DNA of 64,000 nucleotides. Source: Streptacidiphilus albus JL83 (lineage in GTDB: Bacteria; Actinomycetota; Actinomycetes; Streptomycetales; Streptomycetaceae). The stretch is taken from NCBI RefSeq assembly GCF_000744705.1, contig NZ_JQML01000001.1, forward strand, positions 6,210,017-6,274,016, in the 5' to 3' direction. A program made the position numbers and the translations under genes. Under the pieces are notes generated by a model. The model was not told the DNA's origin, made no database searches, and saw nothing but the letters and a program-made list of their open reading frames with translations. Shown here piece after piece: positions 27,045 to 35,246 of the stretch. Every line of letters begins with the position of its first letter. Positions within the stretch are counted from its first letter, which is position 1.

Positions 27045-27542
27045 ATGAACGTCAAGCCGCAGCTCCGCCCCGTCGCCAAGGCCGCCAAGGTCGCGATGTA
27101 CGACGCCAACGGGCGTCTCATGGGCATGATCGATCCGGACCTGCTCGCTACCCCGCCAGCGGACCAGGGAGCCCCGAACCTGGGCACCCCGAAGAACGCC
27201 GCGTACCCCGGCACCCGCCCGGTCCTGAAGGCGAAGAAAAAGGACCAGGTCGCCGTGTACGACGCCAACGGCAACCTCGTTGGCACCTGCGACCCCGACT
27301 CGATCACCGTGCTCGCGGCGGCGCAGGCCCCTGCGGCGAAGCCCAAGCCCGCTGCCGCTGCCCCCGCTGCGGCTCCGGCCGCCGCGCCTGCGCCGACCGT
27401 GGACGAGCAGGTCCAGAAACTGCGGAAGGCCATGGACAGGTCGCAGAGCGCCCCCGAGCGGGAGCAGATCGCCACCGCCTTGAACCAGGCCGCGATCATC
27501 AAGCTGGCGACGATCCGGATGCAGGCCGGACGCGGTCTCTGA
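27045..27542 (+). CDS. Two-repeat protein with YDANG...DPD motif
   Basis: 165 residues. Two imperfect repeats, VAMYDANGRLMGMIDPD (about 15-31) and VAVYDANGNLVGTCDPD (about 69-85), are separated by a Pro-rich linker. An Ala/Pro-rich hinge follows, then a C-terminal helical segment (DEQVQKLRKAMDRSQ). No known domain. A clear GAGGGAG site precedes ATG 27045. The acidic repeat end could bind a metal. Confidence 0.65.
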   Translation: MNVKPQLRPVAKAAKVAMYDANGRLMGMIDPDLLATPPADQGAPNLGTPKNAAYPGTRPVLKAKKKDQVAVYDANGNLVGTCDPDSITVLAAAQAPAAKPKPAAAAPAAAPAAAPAPTVDEQVQKLRKAMDRSQSAPEREQIATALNQAAIIKLATIRMQAGRGL

Positions 27543-27673
27543 CCGCCCCCATACCCCTCGCCGGGGTCTTCATCTTCGACCGGCGGGATGCTCGGGGAGT
27601 CCATCCCCGTGCAGCGCGCCGCCCGCCCTCCGGGGTTGGCGGCGCGTCGTGCATCAACGACAAGGAGCAGCTA

Positions 27674-27964
27674 ATGCAGCAGCAGGCGACAGTGAGGCAG
27701 CGGCGGACGATGCCAGCCGAGATCGGCGTGATGCTTGCCGCGGCGCGGATACGGTGCGGGTGGCGGAGGAAGGAAGCGGCGCGGATTCTCGGTATCGCGC
27801 CGACGTTCCTGTTCAACCTGGAGGCCGGGCTGCGCTGCCCCTCGGTGACATCGGCGCGGCAGCTCGCCGCCGGCCTGGCGCTCAGCGAGGCCGAGCGCAC
27901 CGCCCTGCTCGCCGCTGCGGTCGACGACGCCGGGGCCGACAGTCCATGGCGTAAGCCGGGGTGA
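27674..27964 (+). CDS. XRE-type HTH protein
   Basis: 96 residues: a helix-turn-helix over about 15-60 (LAAARIRCGWRRKEAARILGI then APTFLFNLEAG) and a second helical stretch SEAERTALLAAAVDDAG. Likely DNA-binding. ATG 27674 has AAGGAG upstream. Confidence 0.75.
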   Translation: MQQQATVRQRRTMPAEIGVMLAAARIRCGWRRKEAARILGIAPTFLFNLEAGLRCPSVTSARQLAAGLALSEAERTALLAAAVDDAGADSPWRKPG

Positions 27965-28033
27965 TCTCGCTCTGGTTCGGTGGTGCGTCTCCGTCCCATA
28001 CTGGCCGGGATCGTCTTGAACCCCGGAGGAACT

Positions 28034-28450
28034 GTGCTTGGCTGGACCGTGTTCGTGGTGGTGTACGTGCTGCTCGCCGGGCTCTGGGGGCTTGGCATGC
28101 GGCGCTTCTGGCGGAGGCCACCGTCCCCTGTCGCCATGGGGAGCGGATGGTTCGCGGCCGAGAGTCGCGGGAATCAGCGGGCGATCATTCCTACCGGCGT
28201 CATGTTCTTTGCGCTGGTTGGAGCGGTTGCGGCGGTCTATGCCGCGGGCGAGTCGCACGGGCTGGTTGCGGCCGTGTTCTCGCTCGTGACCGCGGCCTTC
28301 GGCTTGATCATGATGGTGTCGGTTGTCTTCATCGGAACGGTGCGCTGGTTCAACTGGCCCAGGGCGCTCGTCCACCCGGGCTCCCGGGAAGATCCGGGGA
28401 TGGGAGTCGAACTGAAGGAGCGTTGGCTGTCTCGCAAAAGGCGCCGCTGA
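28034..28450 (+). CDS. Small membrane protein, three predicted segments
   Basis: 138 residues. Hydrophobic segments at about 4-23, 50-71 and 76-105. Polar ends are arginine-rich. GTG 28034 lies 4-5 bp after GGAGG; an in-frame GTG at 27980 is the alternative. Function unknown. A terminator follows at 28449-28484. Confidence 0.55.
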   Translation: MLGWTVFVVVYVLLAGLWGLGMRRFWRRPPSPVAMGSGWFAAESRGNQRAIIPTGVMFFALVGAVAAVYAAGESHGLVAAVFSLVTAAFGLIMMVSVVFIGTVRWFNWPRALVHPGSREDPGMGVELKERWLSRKRRR

Positions 28451-28484
28451 GCGGTCCCCTAGGAGACCGCTCCTCAGGGTTTTT
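28449..28484 (+). terminator. Rho-independent-like terminator
   Basis: GAGCGGTC (28449-28456) and GACCGCTC (28465-28472) form a stem around a CCTAGG-containing loop, and a T-run lies at 28480-28484. Confidence 0.8.
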
Positions 28485-28532
28485 GGACGTAGGTTATTGG
28501 ACGGTATCGCTCCTGCTCGCTAGGTTGTCCAA
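28483..28532. repeat. TTGGAC repeats upstream of the resolvase gene
   Basis: TTGGAC at 28483-28488 and 28497-28502, and the inverted GTCCAA at 28527-28532, in the 84-bp leader of the resolvase gene. They may be part of its res site or an operator. The pattern is short, so chance cannot be excluded. Confidence 0.4.
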
Positions 28533-28568
28533 GAAGGTAGACGATTCTGGACTCTTGAGGGGGATCCG

Positions 28569-29147
28569 ATGGGCCGCACCGTCGCATACGTCCGTGTCAG
28601 CACTCGTGACCAGAACCCGCAGATGCAGATCGACGCCATCACCGCCCACGGCTACGACCTGATGCTCACCGAGAAGATGTCCGGCCGCGTGAACGAGCGC
28701 CCGGAGTGGCAGCGCTGCCTCTCCGAACTCCGCGAGGGCGACACGTTCCTGTGCTGGAAGTCGGACCGGTTCGGCCGCTCGGCCGGCCACGTGCTCTCCG
28801 TGGTCGAGGATCTGACGAAGCGCGGCATCAAAGTCATCTCGCTCACGGAGAGCTTCGACGTCAGCACGAAGGAGGGCAAGTTCATGTTCTCTGTGCTGGC
28901 CGCAGCCGCCGAGTACGAGACCGCGATCCGTGCCGAGCGCCAGGCCGAGGGCATCGCTGCGGCGAAGCGCCGCCAGGAGTCCGGCCAGATGCTCCCGGAC
29001 AAGAAGCACATGGGCCGGCCGCGGGTCATCGGCCCGTCCGAGGTCGAGACGCTGCGGCACCTGGTCGAGAGCGGGAAGACGGTGACCGAGGCCGCGCGCA
29101 CGTTGAAGATCAGCCGCTCGGCGGCGTACGCGGCCCTCAAGGGCTAG
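28569..29147 (+). CDS. Small serine resolvase/invertase
   Basis: 192 residues. Catalytic Ser in VAYVRVSTRDQ (about residue 11), with WKSDRFGRS (about 63-71) and AEYETAIRAERQAEG, and a C-terminal HTH (TVTEAARTLKISRSAAYAALKG). It is a second recombinase, different from int, and could resolve replicated multimers of the element. ATG 28569 follows GAGGGGG. Confidence 0.92.
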   Translation: MGRTVAYVRVSTRDQNPQMQIDAITAHGYDLMLTEKMSGRVNERPEWQRCLSELREGDTFLCWKSDRFGRSAGHVLSVVEDLTKRGIKVISLTESFDVSTKEGKFMFSVLAAAAEYETAIRAERQAEGIAAAKRRQESGQMLPDKKHMGRPRVIGPSEVETLRHLVESGKTVTEAARTLKISRSAAYAALKG

Positions 29148-29244
29148 TCCGGTGCCAGAAGTGTTCGAGTGGCGTAGCTTCGATCACCCGCTTGGGTGAA
29201 TTCAAGGAGCGCCGTTCTATGGCCGATCTCCCGTTCGACACTGC

Positions 29245-29469
29245 GTGACCTGTGGCGATTGCCTTGTATGTGAGGGGTCAACTGCTGTGCGGATTGGGAA
29301 AGTTGTTCGGAGCGCCGCCAGCACCTGGGAGAATGGGGACAGGTCGCCGACGTTCGTCGAAGACCGGCTTCGGCGTGTCGATCCGAGCGCTGAGGCGCAT
29401 CTGAGCGCGCCTACTTCTGGCGTCGGGGTGCACGTTCACGGCTTGGCCGTAGAGAGAGACCAGAGATGA
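29245..29469 (+). CDS. Doubtful short ORF
   Basis: 74 codons; GTG 29245 overlaps the stop of a nine-codon ORF (29218-29248, MADLPFDTA), which itself has AAGGAG upstream. Its own TGA overlaps the next ATG at 29466. The GC content at third positions is lower than for neighbours and no family is recognised, so coding is uncertain, although the stop-start overlaps argue for it. The stretch 29148-29465 otherwise holds only a small hairpin (29184-29199). Confidence 0.3.
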   Translation: MTCGDCLVCEGSTAVRIGKVVRSAASTWENGDRSPTFVEDRLRRVDPSAEAHLSAPTSGVGVHVHGLAVERDQR

Positions 29470-29666
29470 TCCAGCAGACCCACCCGTTCCACGTTCGGCA
29501 GCAGGGAAGCCCGATGGTTCACTTCGCGAGGCGTGAGCGCGAGGGCGTCCAGATGCCCTGCGGCTACTTCGCCGACCGCGGGAAGTTCGCGGAGGTGCCA
29601 CAGGAGTCGGTGACCTGTCCCCGGTGCCTTGAGCACAACAAGGACGAGACCATCGCCGCCGTCTGA
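29466..29666 (+). CDS. Small protein with CPRC motif
   Basis: 66 residues, with a late CPRC (about 53-56) and one earlier Cys at MPCGYF. Function unknown. It ends just before a terminator. Confidence 0.5.
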   Translation: MIQQTHPFHVRQQGSPMVHFARREREGVQMPCGYFADRGKFAEVPQESVTCPRCLEHNKDETIAAV

Positions 29667-29683
29667 TCCGGTCGAACCACACT

Positions 29684-29713
29684 GCCCCGGTCGCCCATCA
29701 CGGGCGCCGGGGC
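29684..29713 (+). terminator. Hairpin terminator
   Basis: GCCCCGGTCGCCC and GGGCGCCGGGGCC pair with one bulged T, followed by GTTCTTTG, 18 bp after the preceding stop. Confidence 0.65.
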
Positions 29714-29787
29714 CGTTCTTTGCAGAAGATCCGCTCGAAGTTCAAGGCCGACAAGCAGACGGCGTACGCCAGGCCGGGTACGAGCAG

Positions 29788-30528
29788 CTATGCCGAGGCC
29801 TCGACGCTAGCCCCATCCGCGCCTTCGCCGCCGGCCTCGCCAACCGGCTCCTCCGGGTGGCGCAGCTCGATCTGGTATGTCACCGGCTTCGGGCTCACAC
29901 CGTCAGCAACAACGGTCACCGTCATGGTCGGCCGTTGCACACTCCTCAACCAGCTCGCGCCTGCCAGGTTGATCCGCGGAAGGGTCCGTGACCACTTTCC
30001 GTGGATCATCCGATCAGCTCCACCATCCCACTGGATCTCTGTGACGCTGGTCGCGTCATCCTCCTTCACCGACTCCCAGCCTCCGACCTGGAGCGCGCCA
30101 ACCAGGCCGTCGAACCTGATCCGCACGCCGGGGTTCCGGGCGGCGTATGCGCTGGAGTTCTCCAACAGCACCTGCCCCCAGAGCAGATTGGTCGGACTCA
30201 ATGGCCAAAGCTTGGCGCTCTCCTCTGTGATCGCATCCAGTGCAAAGTCAGGACTATTGGGATCACCGGTCCCGAACGTCACCGTCGCCTTCAGCTTTGC
30301 CTGACCGCTCGCGGCGGCGTAGGCGATGATCGCGACGATGCCAGCGAGCACTGCGACTATGAGTGCGGCTAGCACTGCCACTGTGTTGATGAGGGCCATC
30401 TTGGTGTCGTCGTGGACGGGCAGGTGGAACCGCCAGTCCCACTGGTACGAGCCGTACACGCAGAAGAGGCATCCGAGGCAGACGATCGTCAGCAGGGCGA
30501 TCAGAAGTACGCGTGGGTTGATGGACAC
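29788..30528 (-). CDS. Two-segment membrane protein, C-terminal soluble domain
   Basis: 246 residues. Two N-terminal hydrophobic segments (about 7-28 and 45-72) are followed by a soluble beta-rich domain (residues about 75-235). It starts with GTG 30528 (VSINPRVLLIALL); an upstream ATG at 30612 is possible. Not recognised. The 319-bp gap upstream (30529-30847) holds the long hairpin at 30617-30655 and the start region of the divergent gene. Confidence 0.65.
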   Translation of the reverse strand: MSINPRVLLIALLTIVCLGCLFCVYGSYQWDWRFHLPVHDDTKMALINTVAVLAALIVAVLAGIVAIIAYAAASGQAKLKATVTFGTGDPNSPDFALDAITEESAKLWPLSPTNLLWGQVLLENSSAYAARNPGVRIRFDGLVGALQVGGWESVKEDDATSVTEIQWDGGADRMIHGKWSRTLPRINLAGASWLRSVQRPTMTVTVVADGVSPKPVTYQIELRHPEEPVGEAGGEGADGASVEASA

Positions 30529-30616
30529 CGCGCAAGTCTGGCAGCGCCGGACGCTGCGGTCACCCAGGGCCAGAAGAGCCGCAGGCCGAGCGTATCCGCC
30601 CCGCCAGTCCATCGCA

Positions 30617-30655
30617 GCATGGTGCCCCGTACCGGTCTGGTGCGGGGCACCATGC
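30617..30655. other. Long hairpin in a divergent intergenic region
   Basis: GCATGGTGCCCCGTACC and GGTGCGGGGCACCATGC form a 17-bp stem (one G-U) around GGTCT. It stands alone in the 319-bp region between two divergent genes, so a plain terminator is not obvious; it could be a protein-binding or nicking site. Confidence 0.5.
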
Positions 30656-30847
30656 CGTACAAGTGCGGTGCAGCGGTTGGGGGCCCTGCTCGACCTCGGC
30701 CAGGACCCCCGGAGCAGCGTACGGGGGAATGGTGCCTCAGGCGCGCCAGTGGAGTCTTCCCTTCCGAGTGACGGGGTATTGACGGGCTGTCATTGCGCAC
30801 ACGAGGGTGTGGAAGATGGTGAAAGGGACTCGACTCGGGAGGGCACC

Positions 30848-31102
30848 ATGGCACTAAGGTTTGTCGCGATCGACCCGGAGACTGAGACGGGCGACTCGCC
30901 GACCATCTGGTTCGACGAGGAGGCCGACGAGTTCGTGTTCCAGGGTTGGAAGCCTGGCGATGACCTGCGTAGGCGGATCACCGAGACACCGGCACCGGGC
31001 CATACGCCGGGTATCCCTGATCACGAGCTCGCCATCAGGATGCCGAAGCGCATGGTCGCGGCGCTCAGGAAGGCGTGCGATGTCGCAGAAGGACTGGACT
31101 GA
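30848..31102 (+). CDS. Small acidic protein
   Basis: 84 residues, Asp/Glu-rich, no clear family. A GGGAGGG site precedes ATG 30848. It overlaps the DUF6879 gene by 23 bp, so it is probably part of the same operon. Confidence 0.6.
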   Translation: MALRFVAIDPETETGDSPTIWFDEEADEFVFQGWKPGDDLRRRITETPAPGHTPGIPDHELAIRMPKRMVAALRKACDVAEGLD

Positions 31103-31601
31103 GCCGTTCCGCAATGCCCGGAGGTCTGCCGTACATCTGGAGATGCGGGACGCCTACGGCGTTGCTACCGAGGCTGCCGCGTTCGCGCACTGGCGCGAGA
31201 CCGGCGAGCGGGACAACGACCCGGAATCGCCCCACTGGAAGCCGTGGACGACGCTGATCCGCGACATGGTCGCCCGGGGCGTGGTCGTCCGCCGTGCCCG
31301 GATCGTCTCCGAGCCCGTCACCGACTACATCCGGTACGAGCATTCTGGAACGTTCGTCATCCTCTCCGCAGGGGAGCAGGTCCGTTGGCTGCCGAGGCGT
31401 CTCGCCTCAGACATCGCCCTGCCTGGCAACGACTTCTGGCTGTTCGACGGTGCCCTCGTTCGCTTCGGACACTTCACCGGGGATGGCGCGCTCGCCGGCC
31501 ACGAGATCCGGACCGAACCTGCGGTAGCCGAACTGTGCGGCACGGCGTTCGAAGCCGTCTGGGAGCGAGCCGTCCCGCACGAGGACTACAAGATCAGCTG
31601 A
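31080..31601 (+). CDS. DUF6879-family protein
   Basis: 173 residues. Conserved features are SAVHLEMRDAYG, a paired VVRRARIVSEPVTDYIRYEH and RRLASDIALPGNDFWLFD. The family is widespread in Streptomyces, often beside an XRE-DUF5753 regulator, as here (32 bp downstream). Function unknown; the pairing suggests a regulator/effector pair. Confidence 0.8.
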   Translation: MSQKDWTEPFRNARRSAVHLEMRDAYGVATEAAAFAHWRETGERDNDPESPHWKPWTTLIRDMVARGVVVRRARIVSEPVTDYIRYEHSGTFVILSAGEQVRWLPRRLASDIALPGNDFWLFDGALVRFGHFTGDGALAGHEIRTEPAVAELCGTAFEAVWERAVPHEDYKIS

Positions 31602-31632
31602 GCACCTTGAATCCCAAGCACGGCCGGGGAAC

Positions 31633-32484
31633 ATGCCCAAGTCACCATCTTCCAGCGCCCAGGCAGCCCGAGAGCGCGTAGCCGCACAACTGCGCGATCT
31701 CCGGCTCGACGCCGGCATCACAGCACATGACCTGTCCGCCCGCTGCGGATGGAGCCCGGCGAAGACCTCGCGGTTCGAGCACGCTGTGGCGGTGCCGACC
31801 GATGCCGACATCCGGGCCTGGTGCACGGCTTGCGGCGCGGAGCAGCAGGCCCCCGACCTGATCGCCGCGAACCGGCAGGCAGACCACCTGTACGTGGAGT
31901 GGCGCAGGAAGCACCGCAGCGGGCTGCGCCGCACCCAGGAGGAACTGCTGCCGCTCCACGAGCGCACCCAGGTCCAGCGGGTCTACGGCTCGAAGGTCAT
32001 CCCCGGGTTCTTCCAGACGACCGGCTACGCAACTGCACTACTCGGTGCGATCACCCGCTTCCAGGGCACGCCGGACGACGTCGCCGAGGCGGTGCGGTCG
32101 CGTCGCAAGCGGGAGCGCGCCCTGTACGAGGGCGACCACCGGTTTGTGGTCCTGCTGGAAGAGGTCGTGCTGCGCTACCGAATCGGCGGCGCCGATGTCA
32201 TGGCGGGCCAGCTTGAGCACCTGCTCGACGTGATGCGGCTGCCGTCCGTCGCCCTGGGCGTGATCCCGTTCACCGCGGACCGTCCGGACATGTGGCCGCT
32301 GGAGCCGTTCTACGTCTTCGACGACGAGTGCGTGATCGTTGAGATGCTATCGGCGGAGATCCGCATCACTGTGCCTGGCGAGATCCAGCTGTATACGCGC
32401 GCATTCGCCGAGATGGGCCGCATGGCCGTCTACGGGCCGTCAGCACAAGCCCGGCTGGAGGCTGCTGTCAACGCGCTGGGGTGA
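31633..32484 (+). CDS. XRE regulator with DUF5753 (Scr1-type)
   Basis: 283 residues. An N-terminal HTH (LRDLRLDAGITAHDLSARCG then WSPAKTSRFEH) is followed by the DUF5753 domain: VYGSKVIPGFFQTTGYATALL, then RRKRERALYE, VVLLEEVVLRYRIGG and FAEMGRMAVYG. Such proteins regulate development and antibiotic genes in Streptomyces, usually with a small partner encoded next to them. Confidence 0.88.
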   Translation: MPKSPSSSAQAARERVAAQLRDLRLDAGITAHDLSARCGWSPAKTSRFEHAVAVPTDADIRAWCTACGAEQQAPDLIAANRQADHLYVEWRRKHRSGLRRTQEELLPLHERTQVQRVYGSKVIPGFFQTTGYATALLGAITRFQGTPDDVAEAVRSRRKRERALYEGDHRFVVLLEEVVLRYRIGGADVMAGQLEHLLDVMRLPSVALGVIPFTADRPDMWPLEPFYVFDDECVIVEMLSAEIRITVPGEIQLYTRAFAEMGRMAVYGPSAQARLEAAVNALG

Positions 32485-32546
32485 TTGCCGTGGAAGAACG
32501 TGGAAGACCATGGTGGCCGGATTCCGGCCGTCCCTAACGTCGAGTT

Positions 32547-32789
32547 ATGGCAGATCCCGCAGTCTCCACGCTGCAGCCGCTGGCCTCACCTGTGCCCGTA
32601 CGCCAGCCCCTGTCGCCGTCGCAGGAGTTCCGTGTCCGAGTCGCCCGCAACGACCTTGATCGTGTGCGTGGCCGTGACCTGTCCGCCGTCCCGGCGTCCG
32701 AGCTGCAGTTGGAGATCGGGGCGCTCGTCTCCTCGCTCTACAACGTCCTGCAGGTCGTCGAGGACCTCGCCGTCAAGGGGGAGACGTGA
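32547..32789 (+). CDS. Small hypothetical protein
   Basis: 80 residues; disordered start, then a helical segment (VRVARNDLDRVRGRDLSAVP). No clear ribosome binding site; TAACGT lies 7 bp before the ATG, so the mRNA may be leaderless. It overlaps the next gene by 4 bp. Confidence 0.55.
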   Translation: MADPAVSTLQPLASPVPVRQPLSPSQEFRVRVARNDLDRVRGRDLSAVPASELQLEIGALVSSLYNVLQVVEDLAVKGET

Positions 32790-32983
32790 TCCCCTACGCG
32801 AAGCACCGCCCCGAGACGGTCCCCGTGGATGTCTGGGTGGAGTACGTGAAGCTGATGACCGCCGCCGGCTACGGCAAGCTCACGCCGCCCGGGGTGGCAC
32901 GCCTGGACGCGATCTACGCGGCCTCGCCGGAGATCCTCGTCGCCGGCCGGGATCTGGAGTTCGGGCCGAGGTGCGTCGCATGA
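32786..32983 (+). CDS. Small hypothetical protein
   Basis: 65 residues, no motif recognised. GTG 32786 overlaps the upstream stop (GTGA) and its stop overlaps the next ATG (ATGA). It belongs to a chain of coupled genes. Confidence 0.55.
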   Translation: MIPYAKHRPETVPVDVWVEYVKLMTAAGYGKLTPPGVARLDAIYAASPEILVAGRDLEFGPRCVA

Positions 32984-33201
32984 CCGAGCACCCGGTGGTG
33001 GCCGCCGACGCCCTGCCTGCGGTGAGCAGCCCGGAGATAGCGCCGGGCTTGTGCTGCGAGTGCGGTGAGCACACCGATCACGGCCGGATCCTCGGCAGCG
33101 TCGACCAGGCGTCCGGGCCCGGCTGGACCGTGCTGATCTGCCCGTCCTGCGACTTGAAGCCGAAGCCGCGACCCGGCCGGGGACAGAACCGGTCGCTCTG
33201 A
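32980..33201 (+). CDS. Small zinc-ribbon protein
   Basis: 73 residues with CCECGEHTDH (about 25-34) and CPSC (about 54-57), a zinc ribbon, and a basic C-terminus. Last gene of the coupled trio. Confidence 0.6.
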   Translation: MTEHPVVAADALPAVSSPEIAPGLCCECGEHTDHGRILGSVDQASGPGWTVLICPSCDLKPKPRPGRGQNRSL

Positions 33202-33206
33202 AGACT

Positions 33207-33301
33207 GCCGTCCGGGCAGACCAAGCCCCCCACGGCGGCTGCCCGGACGGCACTTGGCCGGCCGTCCCGTCTCCCTGCGTGGAGGCAGCGACGGGACGGC
33301 C
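33207..33301 (+). terminator. Two tandem hairpins
   Basis: First stem GCCGTCCGGGCAG/CTGCCCGGACGGC (33207-33219, 33239-33251). Second stem GGCCGTCCCGTC/GACGGGACGGCC (33260-33271, 33290-33301). Double hairpins after the trio suggest efficient termination. Confidence 0.65.
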
Positions 33302-33369
33302 ATCGACGGTCCCGGCCGGCGTCCAAGCATCCGCCGACCGGGGCCGGCACCGATGAGGGAGAGACGAGC

Positions 33370-33729
33370 GTGATCGACTACCTTGGCCGACCGTGCCCGG
33401 CCTGGTGTGCGGGCAGGCACGGCGCCGAGCCGCCGTGGCAAGACGTCCTGTACCACGAGTCCGAGCCGGTGGTGCTGGACGTGCTGGTGGATCCGGTCGA
33501 GGTCCAGTGCATCTCGGGCTTGATCCAGTTCCCGGATGCCGCCGACCCGCGTCACCGCAACGTCACGGCCTGGTCGTGGGTGGTGACGTCGGTGGGGCTG
33601 CGGCAGCCCTCCGACGTCCTCGCGTACGCGGACATGCTCACCGGCTACGCGGACCGGCTCCGGGAGCTCGCCGGCGAGCTGGCGACCGCGCAGGCCGAGG
33701 ACCACGCCGCCCGCTCCGAGCGGACGTGA
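33370..33729 (+). CDS. DUF6907-like protein
   Basis: 119 residues. A CPAWCAGRH signature at about 9-17 is typical of DUF6907 proteins; a C-terminal helix carries RLRELAGELATAQAE. Paralogous in pattern to the protein at 39948-40388. Function unknown. GTG 33370 follows GGGAGAG. Confidence 0.65.
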   Translation: MIDYLGRPCPAWCAGRHGAEPPWQDVLYHESEPVVLDVLVDPVEVQCISGLIQFPDAADPRHRNVTAWSWVVTSVGLRQPSDVLAYADMLTGYADRLRELAGELATAQAEDHAARSERT

Positions 33730-33770
33730 TCTTGAGGGTGGCTGGCCGATCGGTGGAGTCGGTCAAACCG

Positions 33771-34046
33771 TCACGGCTGCTTGGGTTTCCGCTGCAGCCG
33801 AAGCACCAGCACGAGCGCGGTCACGAGCGAAGCGGCGCTGCAGATATCAACCCCAGTCGATACGGCAGCTGGCCAGTGTGTCAGCCGGACAGCCGCGTTA
33901 AGGATGAACGCAAGCCCGAACGCGGCCTGCGTCCACGCGGCGAGACGCGTCCTCGCCGAAACCGAGCCGCGGCTCCGGGCCAAGCCCCTGACGCAAACAA
34001 CGATCATCACGCACCCGCCGGCCAGCAAGAGCCATACGCCCCACAT
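33771..34046 (-). CDS. Small membrane protein
   Basis: 91 residues with hydrophobic segments at about 3-20, 37-54 and 62-82. ATG 34046 has GAGGGGG 6 bp upstream. Last gene of the leftward arm. Confidence 0.55.
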   Translation of the reverse strand: MWGVWLLLAGGCVMIVVCVRGLARSRGSVSARTRLAAWTQAAFGLAFILNAAVRLTHWPAAVSTGVDICSAASLVTALVLVLRLQRKPKQP

Positions 34047-34089
34047 GACATCCCCCTCTTTGTCGCGGGCACTGTACCGCTCCGGTCGG

Positions 34090-34275
34090 CTACCAGACCT
34101 TGCGCGTGACCAGCTCGACCCATTCGCCGTCGCGGTCGCCGGGCACCATGCGGCCGAACGCCGCCCAATCGGCGGCGAGGGCCTCGTACATGGGCGTCTC
34201 TGGCCGGCGTCGTCGGCGAGATGGGTGCGGAACTGTGGGGCGGGTGAGGTCGACGGGTTCGGCAACAGTTGTCAC
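34090..34275 (-). CDS. Small arginine-rich protein
   Basis: 61 residues. The start VTTVAEPVDLTRPTVPHP and a run of arginines resemble small unclassified proteins of actinomycete elements. Weak support. Confidence 0.4.
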   Translation of the reverse strand: MTTVAEPVDLTRPTVPHPSRRRRRPETPMYEALAADWAAFGRMVPGDRDGEWVELVTRKVW

Positions 34276-34365
34276 ACCCGGTTCAACGCAGAAGCCGTTC
34301 GGCGGGCACGGCGATGGTGGTCAACCGATCCGGTGAACGAGACGGCCAGTCCTGTCGGCTCCGGC

Positions 34366-34905
34366 TTACTGTGCGCCGGCTCCGATGGCGTTGACGCGGG
34401 TTGTGAGGGCCGCCATCTGTGTGTTCCCGGCGATCACATCGGCGATGCCCTTGCCAGTCTCGGTAGCGTTCATCTTCGCGATCCCGGCGTAGCACAGTGA
34501 GGTGCCGGTGGTGTAGTCGGCGAGGGCCTTCGCCCAGTGGGACTGTGCCTCCGGGTCGGGGATGGGGCCGTAGTCCACAGCACTGGTCGTGGCGCTGGCG
34601 AGGATGGCGCAGTCGCCGCCAACGGCCGAGAGGTTCTTGGCCCTGCCGTCAGTGCCGAGCTGGTTGATGTCGGTTCCGAGGGTGCTGATGTCGGACTGGC
34701 CGCCGCCCTTGTACCAGGCGGCGACCTTCTGTGCCATGGAGTCACTGGTGCTGCCGTCGGGTGTGGCCGACGCTGCGGTGGCTGCTGGCCCGGTGGCGGT
34801 TGCCGTGGCGGTCGGCTTGGCGGTGCCGCTGCTGCAGGCGCCCGCTCCCAAAGTCACGACGCTGAGCAGTACTGCCGCACCCAGTGCCCTGGACGTGGTG
34901 TTCAT
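34366..34905 (-). CDS. Putative secreted lipoprotein
   Basis: 179 residues. The signal peptide has a hydrophobic core and GAGAC, giving a candidate lipidated Cys at about 24. A Thr/Ala-rich linker follows, then a helical domain with two cysteines (DCAIL, SLCYAG), possibly a disulfide. It may be exposed on the cell surface; exclusion of related elements is conceivable but untested. Upstream 34906-35246 (341 bp) holds no gene I can support, only the hairpin at 35151-35173. Confidence 0.65.
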   Translation of the reverse strand: MNTTSRALGAAVLLSVVTLGAGACSSGTAKPTATATATGPAATAASATPDGSTSDSMAQKVAAWYKGGGQSDISTLGTDINQLGTDGRAKNLSAVGGDCAILASATTSAVDYGPIPDPEAQSHWAKALADYTTGTSLCYAGIAKMNATETGKGIADVIAGNTQMAALTTRVNAIGAGAQ

Positions 34906-35150
34906 GTTGCCGTTCCCCCAGTGATCTGCGAGGGCACAGACGGCCCTCTCTCGCTCCCCGTGCGCTTGAGCGCCGCGCGGAACATGATCGCACGCAGGTA
35001 CGACGAAATCCGGCAGGGAGCGTCAACTGCGCTTCGGTCCTTGAGTTCGAGCGCGATTCATTGTCGCAGCGCGGCCGGCGACCGTTGCCGGGGGCGGCTC
35101 GCCCTCTCGCATACGCGACAGCACGAAGATCACCCGTTGCGAGCGCCGAG

Positions 35151-35173
35151 CAACCTCATCAGTAGTGAGGTTG
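35151..35173 (-). terminator. Hairpin after the leftward gene at 35247
   Basis: CAACCTCA and TGAGGTTG form an 8-bp stem with a 7-nt loop, about 75 bp beyond the stop of the leftward gene. Confidence 0.4.
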
Positions 35174-35246
35174 GTCCTGGGCGTGCGTGACGCACGTCCG
35201 GCCCGAGCTGGTCGGCCCTGGACAGGCCTCCGGCGGGAATTGCTGC

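Noticed and set aside
30445..30455. GGTACGAGCCG match to the origin-like array
   Set aside because: Single copy inside a coding region, not phased with others.
30871..30878. GACCCGGA as a TraB recognition repeat (clt)
   Set aside because: Only isolated copies occur, at the rate expected in GC-rich DNA, with no cluster.
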